Below, one piece after another: positions 1 through 8,989 of a DNA stretch of 11,077 nt. The position numbers and the translations under genes are program-made. The stretch comes from Larix sibirica (Eukaryota; Streptophyta; Pinopsida; Pinales; Pinaceae): assembly GCA_004151065.3 (NCBI GenBank), contig NWUY0300006014.1:22462-33538 (forward strand), written 5' to 3'. Each line of letters begins with the position of its first letter. The stretch's first letter is position 1. The notes below the pieces were generated by a model that saw nothing but the letters and a program-made list of their open reading frames with translations, was not told the DNA's origin and ran no database searches.

Positions 1-872
1 GCAGGCTCAAACAGGTTGTAGAGACCACCAATTGAATGTCACAGCAACCCATGAAGGTTCAAGTAATCGCAAGCCTTTAAAACCTCTCTACGCATAATTC
101 TCAACAAGCCATCACACATCTAAGAAGCAATACAGTGTATTGTTGAAGACTCAAGCTAAAATTTCTTTGCTCCTCCAATAGTCTTCAACCGAATTGGATT
201 GCTTAGATTTTTTATTAGAAATGAAAGAAATGGTGCATTGAACAAGAGCAACTACTACAGAGGGAACATAAGCTAAAGAGATCATGTTGGCTTATGTGCC
301 TAGACTAGGACTGGGAGCTTCTAGGTATTAATCTGAAGCTAAAGCAGAGCCCCCTAAAAAAACATAAGAATTAATATAATCAACTGCGGGTGAGAATATC
401 AGGTTTCCATCAGGCCAAGTTGGATGGCGATGGAGGCGTCAATATCTCAGCATGTAGGTGCCACCTCACCCAACATGAACAGTACAAGACAGATCTCACA
501 CCTCCAAGACAGTGTACCAAAGTCAGCAGGCTATCAAACTCGGCCTACTTCAACACGATCTCAAATATAGAAAGTTGTGCATTTTTCAAAAGCCAGAGAC
601 ACCGCATAGAATGGTATTAATACCCATTACCCACCACAACCAAAAGTCCTGTATGGTGCATTCGCTTTATAATCTATGAAAATGTTCGACTACTGACTGA
701 ACTAAAGCCTACAAGATAGATGGAATTCGATTGGCCCAGGTTCGAAAGTCCGAAGTCACCATTTAAAGAACATTGTCATTTCTCCTGCCTGTACAGGTGG
801 CATGGGACTACAAAGGAAGGAATGGGGGAGTAGATATATGAACTATTTTTGGATAAAGAAGAAATAAATTGG
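1..872. other. Non-genic stretch, no confident gene
   Basis: I see no confident gene, RNA gene or structured repeat here. The longest plus-strand open frame (390-620, 76 codons) resembles no family I know. On the minus strand, roughly 1-200 reads like decayed coding sequence: a 26-codon run beginning MCDGLLRIMRRE, a stop, then HSIGGLYNLFEPA to the window edge, with two more stops further upstream. It could be the end of a pseudogene extending beyond the window, but I cannot name a family. The sequence near 745-765 faintly resembles a tRNA B box and has no convincing partner. Confidence 0.5.
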
Positions 873-1247
873 CTATTAGAAATAAGGTGGGGACACTATC
901 ATTTCGCATTTGCAGGGCCGGAATTAATTTAAGACGTATATATCCATATATAGGTCGGCTAAGTCCAGGCACGTTAAAAATACATATATTAAAATACAAA
1001 GAAAAATCAAGAATCCTGGAGCATTTGTAAGCGGCGTGAATTTTACATTCTTTAAATTAAACGGTAGAGAATATCTTGCCTGGAGCATTCCCGTAGTTGT
1101 ATTGGTTGAAATGGAGAGAGATGCATGGTCAGACCCCTAGCCCGTTGCTTTGAAAAATAAAATTAGCTCCCTTTCTCTCCAGAAAGTAGCTGCAGAGTGT
1201 TTGCAATCACCATGATAACAGCCACTTCACAGAAGGTAAATAAGCAA
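873..1247. repeat. Direct repeat R, copy 1 (~375 bp)
   Basis: This copy aligns end to end with 1636-2014, from CTATTAGAAATAAGGTGGGG to GGTAAATAAGCAA. Outside one A/T-rich patch (near 970-990 here), where copy 2 is about 4 nt longer, I count roughly a dozen substitutions, mostly transitions. Homology stops abruptly on both sides. The ends lack the TG...CA of LTRs and I see no target-site duplication, so the family is unknown. A long open frame in copy 2 is interrupted here by a TAG (about 1137) and by the indel, which argues against a conserved protein. Confidence 0.85.
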
Positions 1248-1634
1248 TTTGTGCGGCTTGTTTACAAGAAGGTAAATAACAAAAAGATCCTGTTTATACC
1301 AGTAAAAACACTTACAAAGTTCATGGAGCCCTAGAAGGAATTTTTTTCAAGGATATAAGTCAATCTTTTGATGAAAAGGGAAACCGCAGTCTTGAAAATC
1401 TTGTCGAAAGCACTAGGCATGATTCAAGATGCTTGCCGGCAACCCCTACTTTCAAGAAACACCAGAGCTCAACCCTACATTCAACCCAAGATCAGCCACT
1501 ATTTCCCTCAGTGGGCTATCGTTTAGCTTTTCTCGGCTATGCTTTGTCGAGGAGAGAGCCCTAGATAACCTGAGAGCCTCCTATATAAACCCCAGGTAAG
1601 CCCACTGGCGAATGTGGTACCGAGGAGAATTCAC
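1248..1634. other. Spacer between the two R copies
   Basis: This spacer is unrelated to the repeat it separates. It opens with another AGAAGGTAAATAA (1267-1279), a 13-mer that also ends both R copies (1231-1243 and 1998-2010). It contains no open frame of note. The section from about 1440 to 1634 is richer in G+C and ends with a TATA-like box and a CAG/GTAAG string (1593-1599), as in a promoter or LTR U3/R region. Too little is present to call an LTR. Confidence 0.5.
1583..1590 (+). promoter_or_regulatory. TATA-box-like element
   Basis: TATATAAA lies in the context CTCCTATATAAACCCC, a near-ideal plant TATA box that would place a start site near 1615. No credible gene follows. The downstream R copy holds only an open frame that is broken in its sister copy. 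It may be the remnant core promoter of a transposon or LTR, or chance. No expression evidence is available from sequence. Confidence 0.35.
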
Positions 1635-1635
1635 N
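1635..1635. other. Ambiguous base (N) at the start of repeat copy 2
   Basis: A single N lies immediately before the first base homologous between the two R copies. The coincidence of an uncalled base with a structural boundary may mark an assembly join, or only a poor base call. Confidence 0.9.
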
Positions 1636-2014
1636 CTATTAGAAATAAGGTGGGGACACTATCATTTGGCATTTGCAGGGCCGAAAGTAATTTAAGACGT
1701 ATATATCCATATATAGGTCGGCTAAGTCCAGGCAAGTTCAGAAAAAAAAATTATATAAAAATACAAAGAAAAATCAAGAAACCTGGAGCATTTGTAAGCG
1801 GCGTGAATTTTACATTCTTTAAATTAAAAGGTAGAGAATATCTTGCCTGGAGCATTCCCGTAGCAGTATTGGTTGAAATGGAGAGAGATGCATGGTCAAA
1901 CCCCTGGCCCGTTGCTTTGAAAAATAAAATTAGCCCCCTTTCTCTCCAGAAAGTAGCTGCGGAGTGTTTGCAATCGCCATGATAACAGCCACTTCACAGA
2001 AGGTAAATAAGCAA
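1636..2014. repeat. Direct repeat R, copy 2 (~379 bp)
   Basis: This is the second copy of the repeat at 873, in the same orientation and offset by 763 bp. It stays open for 122 codons on the plus strand (1614-1982, ending CLQSP). The sister copy has a stop and a length change in the same frame, so I do not treat it as a gene. Its right edge falls 5 bp from the end of the MCTP-like fragment on the opposite strand. R may therefore be a mobile sequence that inserted into, or carries, that fragment. Confidence 0.85.
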
Positions 2015-2019
2015 ATAAC

Positions 2020-2163
2020 AGCCTTCACGGTCACCGCCGGATAACGACCCTTATCACTGCGCCGAAGATCTTGGGCCTCTATGACATTAACCCTAACATA
2101 CCAGAGCTTCAGGGAGAGATATACCTTGGAGCGGATATTTGCCAGGCCGTCCGAATGAACTGT
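2020..2163 (-). pseudogene. MCTP (multiple C2 domain/transmembrane protein) C2-domain fragment
   Basis: The minus-strand frame gives about 48 residues that match the start of an internal C2 domain of plant MCTP proteins (the FTIP/QUIRKY family). The hallmark runs are NIRSKVYLSLKLWY and RVNVIEAQDL, followed by SDKGRYP and VKA. Full members are about 750-1000 residues with three or four C2 domains and C-terminal membrane segments. They act at ER-plasma membrane contacts and plasmodesmata. Only this piece is present. Recognisable homology begins at about VHSDGLAN and ends at VKA, just before repeat copy 2, after which the frame runs on into repeat sequence. The fragment cannot make an MCTP. It is either a captured gene piece or the relic of an interrupted gene. 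Family identity is recognised from motif memory. Confidence 0.75.
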
Positions 2164-2207
2164 GGCCGCTGTCAAGTCTGCGTGTAAAGGGAATCAGAAC
2201 CGTAGCG

Positions 2208-2315
2208 AATTTGGCGGAAAAATGAAGCGCTCGCTGAAGGAGGACAGAACATTGTCGAATTTGGCAACATACCTTGAATTTGGCGGACAGAACAAAACTT
2301 TGATAAATTTGGCGG
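2208..2315. promoter_or_regulatory. Cluster of E2F-consensus TTTGGCGG motifs
   Basis: TTTGGCGG occurs at 2210-2217, 2279-2286 and 2308-2315, and a decayed TTTGGCAA at 2260-2267. All are in one orientation and all are preceded by AA. The octamer fits the plant E2F/DP consensus WTTSSCSS. GGACAGAAC also recurs at 2242 and 2285, so part of the block arose by local duplication of a ~45-bp unit. The cluster lies 33-140 bp upstream of a minus-strand ATG (2175-2173) that opens the frame containing the MCTP fragment. Binding is not shown. It may equally be a degenerate minisatellite. Confidence 0.4.
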
Positions 2316-3741
2316 CAGATAAGAATGCACGTGGCAGGATTCCATTCGTCTCATAGACAAGGAATCTGCTATAGGGCTGAGGATCGTCTTTCCTTGTTTG
2401 AACGCCTATGGCGTAATTAGCCAGAGCATCATCAACCATCAAATTCCTTATCCTTCACAGATTCAAGCAAAGTGATCAAAAGCATTAAGATTGTGAAGGA
2501 TTGTTTGAAGGGCGACTGCTTAATCGCGAATGCCGTGCCAACTCTCTTATTCCTCTAATTCGAGATATCCCTGCTTCATTATGAATTGATATACCTATAT
2601 TTTGAGTTCCGGGTTGTTGGCTGCGCCTGGCGTGGTTTGGTATTCCATCGATTGGATTTAGGGAAGAGTTGCACTGGTGGGGACTCGTAGAAAAAAATAG
2701 TCAACTCAGACTCTTCTCTCGGCGTTTGTATGAAAGGTAACGACAATATCTTCCCATTATATGTGTGTTTTGGGTAGAATTGAACACTATTGATGTTTGG
2801 CTGAGCCCGTTTCATTGTTCATTGCTGTTTGTCTGTCTGTCGGTCTAGGAATTGACTGGTTCATGATATCCATCTCTTCTACTTCTCAATTTTACTAAGC
2901 TTGCACTTCTTAGCATTTCATTCCACAAAGCACCTGAGATTTTGAAGCCAGCCTCTTGTTGCAACCTAGCATGTGGGTTGGGACTTTGTGTATCTTCACA
3001 TTATTGATGATAATCAACAACTGCAACTGAAGTCCGCTAATATAGCAGGAACTCACTCGCATCTGTATTTTTTAGTACCACCAGTCTTGGAATAAGCTTG
3101 CCAATTTTCTCCATGCTTTCTAAAGAAATGTTTCTTTATACCGGTGAGGTCTCCAAGAGCCCTGGATGGAATGTGGAGTGCACAGGTGGGTTCTGAACAC
3201 AAAAAAACCCTCTTCCTGATTTCTTTAGTAGTCCGCTACCTGAGCTTCCCGGGAAGATTATGCCCCCACCTGTGGAATTGCAGGTTTTGTTCTCTCTGAA
3301 AACACTTGTAGCAAACTTCGCCCACAAATCTGTTTGAGGCTATGAGAGTCTTGGGGGATAGGGCGATAAATTCAACATCTAGGGCTAAAAAATCAGACAG
3401 GCTACAGACATTTTGACATCAAAAACCCAACAAAGAAAAACAATCCTAATCATGTAATATACAGTTCTTTTGTATTCACAGGCCAGGATTTAAGTAGCAG
3501 ATAACCATTCAGTCTTCTAAGTTCTGATATATAAAGATATAAATCCTGCTGTTGCAAATGTTTTATATAGCTAGCCAACATGAATTAGGTAGATTCGGCA
3601 TTATCGGGAGTTCACGTACTGAAATTTGCAGAGTTCGGTGAATATTCAACATGGTAAAGTTGACTAAATGCTTAAATATATTTACAATTTTTAACTTTTA
3701 AAGATTCACGAAAAGTTACTATTAAAATTTATTGTTAAGAT
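2316..3741. other. Non-genic stretch with nothing recognisable
   Basis: Short open frames occur on both strands (for example 2579-2815 and 3136-3327, minus). None resembles a family I know, and their composition is not gene-like. Minor items are a short GTCT-type run near 2828-2846 and a 10-bp inverted pair, CACAGGTGGG (3181-3190) and CCCACCTGTG (3265-3274). The last ~150 bp before 3742 are very A/T-rich and form the left flank of the LINE insertion. Confidence 0.55.
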
Positions 3742-3759
3742 AAAAGTGGAATTTCAACT
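3742..3759. repeat. Left target-site duplication of LINE-1 copy
   Basis: AAAAGTGGAATTTCAACT matches the sequence directly after the A-tail (10193-10210) in 17 of 18 bases. The first-strand nick would fall in a bottom-strand TTTT/A context, as expected for an L1-type endonuclease. Confidence 0.9.
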
Positions 3760-4319
3760 GGAAGAGACGCTGAAGGCTGGTCTGACGATGGCTGTTTCTC
3801 TGGCTTCCTTACATTCTGACCTGGATGATGAACTACTAGAATGGGTTGCTTTGGAACATGAACAGACTCTGAGTGGAGGTATTTTTTATTCCTATGAGGA
3901 ATTGAAAAAGAAATGGGCTGTTGATTCTGGTAGGGAGACACCTGGACCAGCTGAAGTCACACGGGTGGTGCACTTGATGGGGTTTTGGAATCCACTTGTC
4001 TTCAGGCTCTGTTATGCGATGAAAACCAGACATGGCCGGTCAAGGACCCTCGTGCTGTTAGGGTTTTCCCTCGAAAGGAGATGTCCCTTACTCCAAAGTG
4101 TTTGTTTGTGCAGAACTCCATCTTGCCTGAGGTGCCGGAGGTTGGGCAGTTGCTGGAAGCCCCGGGGACAAACCCTAAGGAAACTGTATCTTCTAACCCT
4201 AGTCAAGGGAGGGAGAAGAATGTTGTCCAACCGGGGGTCACGATTGGTGGCCGGGATAAAGGGAAACGGGTTTTTGGCAAAAAGGTGAGAGTTAAACAGT
4301 TTTAGAAGTCTTACAAAGC

Positions 4320-4861
4320 TTGGGATGAACCGATTCATATGACTATTGGTAGATATGTTCAGATGGATAGGGTTGTGTGTCTGGCCTCTCGTTCACTGAT
4401 CGACATATTGGAGTATACTTCTCTGAACAAGTCGGAGTTTGTGGAGTGGACCATAGTCGTGGAAACCGTTTGTTAATCATGTCCCAAAACTCAACATGCT
4501 GGTTAGGGGTTGGTTCTATTTCCATTTTCTGTTGGTGGAAGCAGCTGATAAAATTCTGTCCAAGTTGTGGCTCATTGGTGGGGGCTCTCTTGTCCTTAGT
4601 AGGTGGCACCCTGCTTTCAATCCGGAGATAGAACCGGTGAAGCTGCGACACTTGTGTTGCCTTTTGTCGGGTTTTCCCTTACAATTGTGGTTGAGGCCGG
4701 TGTTTGAGGATCTTGCTCAGCGTATTGGGAGGTTGATTCATCTGGATAAAGATATGCTTTTTGGGGTTGATAAAAGGGTTGTTTCCTTCTTGGTGGAGTT
4801 GGATGTCTCCAACGGTCTGCCTGCCAAGGTGGTGATTCAGTGGGGTGTTTCGACTTTTCAC
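4320..4861 (+). other. DUF4283 region of ORF1
   Basis: After a frame change near 4475 the frame reads RGWFYFHFLLVEAAD, then LSRWHPAFNPE, LSGFPLQLW, IGRLIHLDKD and LVELDVSNGLP, and closes with IQWG. This is the characteristic series of the DUF4283 domain found in plant LINE ORF1 proteins and related zinc-knuckle proteins. The N-terminal part (DRVVCLASRSLIDIL) lies in the previous frame. The region ends at a double stop, TAG TGA (4862-4867). Confidence 0.85.
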
Positions 4862-4894
4862 TAGTGATTGGACTATAAAATTGTCCCCTTTCGG

Positions 4895-4936
4895 TGTTTC
4901 AACTGCAGAGAGACTGGTCACCTGAAGTTTCAATGC
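4895..4936 (+). other. CCHC zinc knuckle of ORF1
   Basis: The frame reads CFNCRETGHLKFQC, an exact C-x2-C-x4-H-x4-C knuckle with all four zinc ligands kept. It is in the same frame as the DUF4283 region but lies just past the double stop at 4862-4867, so the two domains cannot be made together by this copy. Such knuckles bind single-stranded nucleic acid. Confidence 0.92.
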
Positions 4937-5910
4937 CTTGACATTAGGGGTTCTTTGGAGGTCTCCATGGGTCGGAGGCAAAAGAAACACTTCTTCTCGG
5001 AGACATCGTAGCATGCGGGAGATCAAGGCAATCTGCAAAATCTATTGGTTTAGCAAAGCGGCACGACTTTGGTGTCCCTTGTAGAGCAGGAAGATGAGGT
5101 ATTTTCTTCTATTCTAAGTAAGATTGATTCCTTACTGAACCCCTCTGAATTTTCCCTTTCTTCCTTGGAACTAGCTATCATCAAAGGTTGTTTTGCAAAA
5201 CTTCTTGGCCGCCCCTTACTTCGGGATTTGGAAGGCTGTCTCGGTTTAGTTGAATCTTTGGAGGGTAGGGAGTAGCGCTAGAACCCCACTTTGAAGTAGT
5301 CAGGGGAGAGGTTGGCAAAGACTGCCATTACTCCTGTGGGGTCCGAGGTGGATGAGGGTCTTATGCAGAGGGTGGATGTGGATTCCTTGGATCCGGTGGC
5401 GGGTTCTCCCCCGTTGGATTTTTCAATTTTTGGTAGTGGCTCAATGGATGCCTTATCTGACTCCCCCCGAAGCCTTGGATCGGGGACCTTGGACTTGGCT
5501 TCTGGATGCCCTCCTTTTCTCCCAGAAGGGCTGCCTTGTTCCAGGGATCTGGTTGCAGGGGATTTTTCCTTTCCATTGGCAGTCGGTATGCAGGCTGGCA
5601 GTGAGGAGCTGCGTTGCCGGGCCTGGCTGTTCGGGAGGATGCATTCAAAGTTCCGTTGTCTATTTTCTCAGATAAGCCTACGAAGAAGGGAGTCTTGCCT
5701 TTGAACTCCATTCGTTTTCAGAATGTCACTATCCAGAAAAAGAAAAAAAGCAAGAAGTTTGTCGAGGCTGATTCCCAAGTGGATTCAGGAGGTATTTAAG
5801 AGATCTCTCATGTTCCCCTTTCCACTCGAATTAAAGCTGTAGCTTGTCAATCATTAGGCAACTCAGTATTTTGGCCCCTTAGAGCGGAGCAGGCCGATTC
5901 CATAGTGGAT

Positions 5911-5915
5911 TAATG
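5911..5915 (+). promoter_or_regulatory. TAATG stop/start overlap between ORF1 and ORF2
   Basis: The ORF1 frame ends SIVD-TAA (5911-5913), and the ORF2 ATG (5913-5915) shares the last A. The ORF2 frame opens MLFLSFNIRGLGRPHK, the typical start of a LINE endonuclease, so this ATG is well supported. A one-base overlap of this kind is used for translational coupling by termination and reinitiation in the insect LINE SART1. A similar use here is inferred. Confidence 0.7.
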
Positions 5916-6610
5916 CTTTTTCTGTCCTTTAACATTCGTGGACTGGGGCGCCCCCACAAACAAGCAACCCTTAAACGGATTTTTGAACAGTCCCATAATC
6001 CCATTCGGATTTAGTAATGATTGAAGAAACTATGTGCTTAGCCAACAAGGCATGTGAAATTTTGTTGGGCCTTCTCCCGGGCCGGGAATGCTATGCAACT
6101 GATGCCATCGGTCTCTCGGGGGCTCTTTTGGTGATTTGGAATCCTAGCTTGGTGGCTTTGAAGCCTTTCCTCACTACTGGTGGCATCCTTTTGGAAGGTA
6201 AACTTAGAGGGTTGTTTGAAGAGGTGAAAATCCTCAATTGCTATGGGCCGTATGCTCACTGTCAGAATTTTTGGGAGGAGGTGGAGCATTGTGGGTTTCT
6301 CAACGACCCTTTTCCGATTTTGGGTGGGGACCTAAACCTCACATTGGACGATAGTGAGACTTGGGGTTGTTCGGCCAAATCAAATCCGTTATCCAGTTAT
6401 TTCAGGCATTTTTTGAAGATAAGAACCTCCTCGATGTGGTCTCGATCCGATTGCCCCAACTTGGCGTAATGGCTGGGCAGGGGTTTCGGCGGTCTCAAAA
6501 AGATTGGATCGCTTCTTCTTGGAAAAAGGATTGGTGGAGGGTTTTCTGATATCGTTCCTGGTCCATTGATTCGATGGTGTCAGATCACTTTTCGATTGTT
6601 TTACAGCTTG
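5913..6610 (+). other. AP-like endonuclease domain of ORF2
   Basis: Motifs in order are NIRGLGRPHK (5930s), MIEET with the catalytic Glu (6026-6028), a WNPSLVAL run, LNCYGPY, GGDLN with the catalytic Asp (6329-6331), then SKRLDRFFLEKGL, and SDH (6580-6588) with the terminal Asp/His pair. They fit the LINE exonuclease-endonuclease-phosphatase fold that makes the first-strand nick. Four frame changes scatter these motifs over all three frames, but the key residues visible are kept. This indicates decay after a period of function. Confidence 0.88.
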
Positions 6611-7229
6611 ATCTGGAAAAGAAAAAATCATTTTTCCCTTTCAAATTTAATCATGTGTGGTTGGGTGATGAAGAGTTTTCCAATTTGGTCCATCATTTTT
6701 TGTGAACCTTTGGTTCAGATGCAAACGTTTTAGCTATGTCGGGGCTTGTGATGAAATTGAACAAGCTTTAGCAAGTGGTTTCTAATTGCCAGTCACAAAA
6801 GAAAAGGCATGTGAGATAGGAACTACTTCTCTCCGAAGAGAGAATATCAGACATTTTCAAGGGAAACCAGAATGGGGTTTTCACGCAGCAAGAACTGGAG
6901 GAAATTAAACTACTGGAAGACAAAAATAACTCTTTCTTGAAGATTGAAACTGAATCCCGATGTTTGAAAAGCAAGGCGATTTCACTGAAACAAAGGGACT
7001 GCAACTCAATTTTTTTCCAGAAGTTTGCCAACCATAGGAGAATTGTCAATGCCATTTGGGACCTTAAAGATGAGAACGAGATTGTCTATAACTCACAAAA
7101 GGATCTGGAAAGGGCTGCAAAAGAACATTTCCAACTTATATTTCAAAATCCAGGCCATAATAACATTGATGCCCAGATGAAAGTGCTTTAACATTATCCT
7201 AGGATCTTCTCAGTGGAGGAGGGAGCTCA

Positions 7230-8275
7230 GATTGGAAGAGAGGTTACCTTGAATGAATTGGCAGCTATTTTGAAGAAGCTGGCTAAGGATAAGAGTCTTG
7301 TGCTAGACAGCTGGACTGTTGAATTCTTCTCGCATTTTTTTGATTTGATGGGATCGGAATTCTTGTCTGTTGTGGAGGAATCGCGTAGGAAATGATATAT
7401 CTTGGGGGCGCTAAATTCTACATATATTGTGCTCATTCCCAAGCTCTCTAATCCTGATACATTCAATGATTTCCGGCCCATCTCTCTATGTAACCTGGTC
7501 TATAAGATTATTGCTAAATTCATTGCGAATCAGATTAAGCTCGTCCTCTATTGGTCTATTTCGACCGAACAATTTGGCTTTCTATCCAACAGACAAATCA
7601 TGGATGCTATGGGAGTCGCTCAGGAGAGTCTACATACGATTAAAATAAAAAATATATGAGCTGTGGTTTGTAAGATGGACTTGGTAAAGGGCGTATGATT
7701 GGGTGGATTGTCTCCTTCTCCGACTGGTTCTCCTCTCGATTGGGCTACCTTTGGAGGTGGTGGAATGGACTATGTCATGTGTGACATCGGCTAGATTTGT
7801 TGTACTAGTCAATGGATATCCCACAAAATTTTTTAGCAGTTCTCGTGGTCTTAGACAAGGCTGTCCCTTGTCTCCCTTACTGTTCTTGCTAGTAATCGAG
7901 GGACTTAGTAGAATGGTTTTGGAATCCAAATAGTCCAATAATTTTAAGGGGATTCCAGTTTCTGCAAGTAAGCAGATAACACACTTTTTCTTTGTTTATG
8001 ATGTACTGTTCTTTGGTGAAGGTCGTGAGGAGGTGTGGGTTATTTTCAATGACATTATCGAGATTTTCTTCTTAGATTCGGGAATGGAGGTTAGTTTGGT
8101 TAAATCCTGTCTGTACAATAACAATATCCGAGAGGAAGATATGTTAAAATTTAGGGACCTTTTTCCTTTTCAATCTAAGCCCATAGAAAATGGTTTGTTC
8201 AATTTGGGATACCTTCTCAAGCCAAACTGCTATCGTATTGGTGATTGGCAATGGCTGCTCCAAAAGGTTGATTGA
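7230..8275 (+). other. Reverse transcriptase domain of ORF2
   Basis: Visible blocks are IVLIPKLSNPDTFNDF then FRPISLCN (7471-7494), EQFGFLSNRQIMDAM, the motif-A Asp in KMDL (7678-7680), then after a frame change YDWVD, SRGLRQGCPLSP (7841-7876), and the motif-C region FFFVYDVLFFGEG (~7985-8023). Family members have FADD at motif C. Here it reads FVYD (7991-8002), with Ala to Val and the first Asp to Tyr, and one catalytic metal ligand is lost. The stop at 7657 and the -/+ frame change near 7685 lie between the fingers and motif A. Confidence 0.92.
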
Positions 8276-8989
8276 CGTATTAAGTGCTGCTTCAAGTGGC
8301 TCTCTCTTGGCGGGCGATTGGTCCTAGTAAAGTTTGTCCTTGTTGGCATTCCTGTCTATTGGATGGCTATGGCAAAACTCCCTCTTTCCATCATTGATAG
8401 CATCAGGAAGAAGATGATGCATTTTTTGTGGGAGGGCCATTCGAATGGAGGAAGTATCATTTGGCTAGATGGGAGACTATATGCTTGCCCATCGAGGCAG
8501 GGGGCTGGGGTATTAAAAATCTGAGGTGGTTTTGCGAAGCCTTGAATTTAAAATCTCTTTGGCGTGGTCTTATGGGGCAGGGCCTGTGGTGTGAAGTTTT
8601 CTGCTCTAAATATTTAAAGCATTAAATCCTTTGAGGATTGGGCAAGGAAGGGAAACAAGCTTGTGAACCAAGCCTTCAACAGCTGGCTTGGTTTTTCCAA
8701 AACTCTGAATTGGATGGGGAATTGGCGCTCTAGGCGCATAGGGAACAACTACAAGGTGATCCTGGGCGTAGATCCCTTTATCCGCGGGGAATATTTTTTT
8801 AAACTTTCAGCTGCTTTGCTCTAGATTTTAAAAGAGGCAAGCATAACTTTTCTAGCTCAGGCGAGGCATATTGGTTATGGCTCTTTAGAATTGTATTGGT
8901 TATCTGCGATGGATTTGGGACTTTTCGGAGTCCTGATAGAGGAATGGCAGTCTTACACCGTAGGTTTGGGCGGCCAGATCACAGTGAAA

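Larger units (their letters stand above)
3788..5913 (+). pseudogene. LINE ORF1 (DUF4283 RNA-binding plus zinc-knuckle protein), broken
   Basis: ORF1 encodes the nucleic-acid-binding protein that packages LINE RNA. The likely start is the ATG at 3788 (MAVSLASLHSDLDDELLEW), the first in frame after the insertion boundary. The path changes frame near 3960, near 4475 and near 5620. It meets in-frame stops at 4303, 4862/4865, 5009, about 5051, near 5273 and 5797. Recognisable parts are a DUF4283 region (about 4320-4860), a CCHC knuckle (4895-4936), a long acidic/serine- and proline-rich tail, and a lysine-rich patch KKKKSKKF (about 5740-5762) that could be a nuclear signal. It ends at TAA 5911-5913, overlapping the ORF2 start. 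The ancestral length would be near 700 residues. Function is inferred from the family. Confidence 0.85.

Noticed and set aside
1-200. Minus-strand coding-like trace (…HSIGGLYNLFEPA)
   Set aside because: Three stops in about 200 bp and no recognisable family. It is mentioned only in the description of the stretch.
745-765. tRNA-like B box (GGTTCGAAAGTCC) suggesting a tRNA or SINE
   Set aside because: It carries an extra base compared with the consensus, and I find no A box or cloverleaf arms at the right distance upstream.
1591-1600. CAG/GTAAG splice-donor string just after the TATA box
   Set aside because: It lies upstream of where transcription from that TATA box would start, and no exon is recognisable on either side.
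1614-1982. 122-codon plus-strand open frame across repeat copy 2
   Set aside because: The sister copy at 873-1247 has an in-frame TAG and a 4-nt length change. The residues match no family I know, so the open frame is probably chance.
873-2014. The direct repeat pair as LTRs of a short LTR element (TRIM)
   Set aside because: The copies do not start with TG or end with CA. I see no primer-binding site after copy 1, no polypurine tract before copy 2, and no target-site duplication.
3136-3327. Minus-strand open frame with glycine-rich stretch, and the 10-bp inverted pair inside it
   Set aside because: The protein is unlike any family I know. The inverted pair is short and widely spaced, as expected by chance.
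4012-5711. Several minus-strand open frames of 80-119 codons inside the LINE
   Set aside because: They are antisense shadows of ORF1. The plus strand carries DUF4283 and the CCHC knuckle at the same place.
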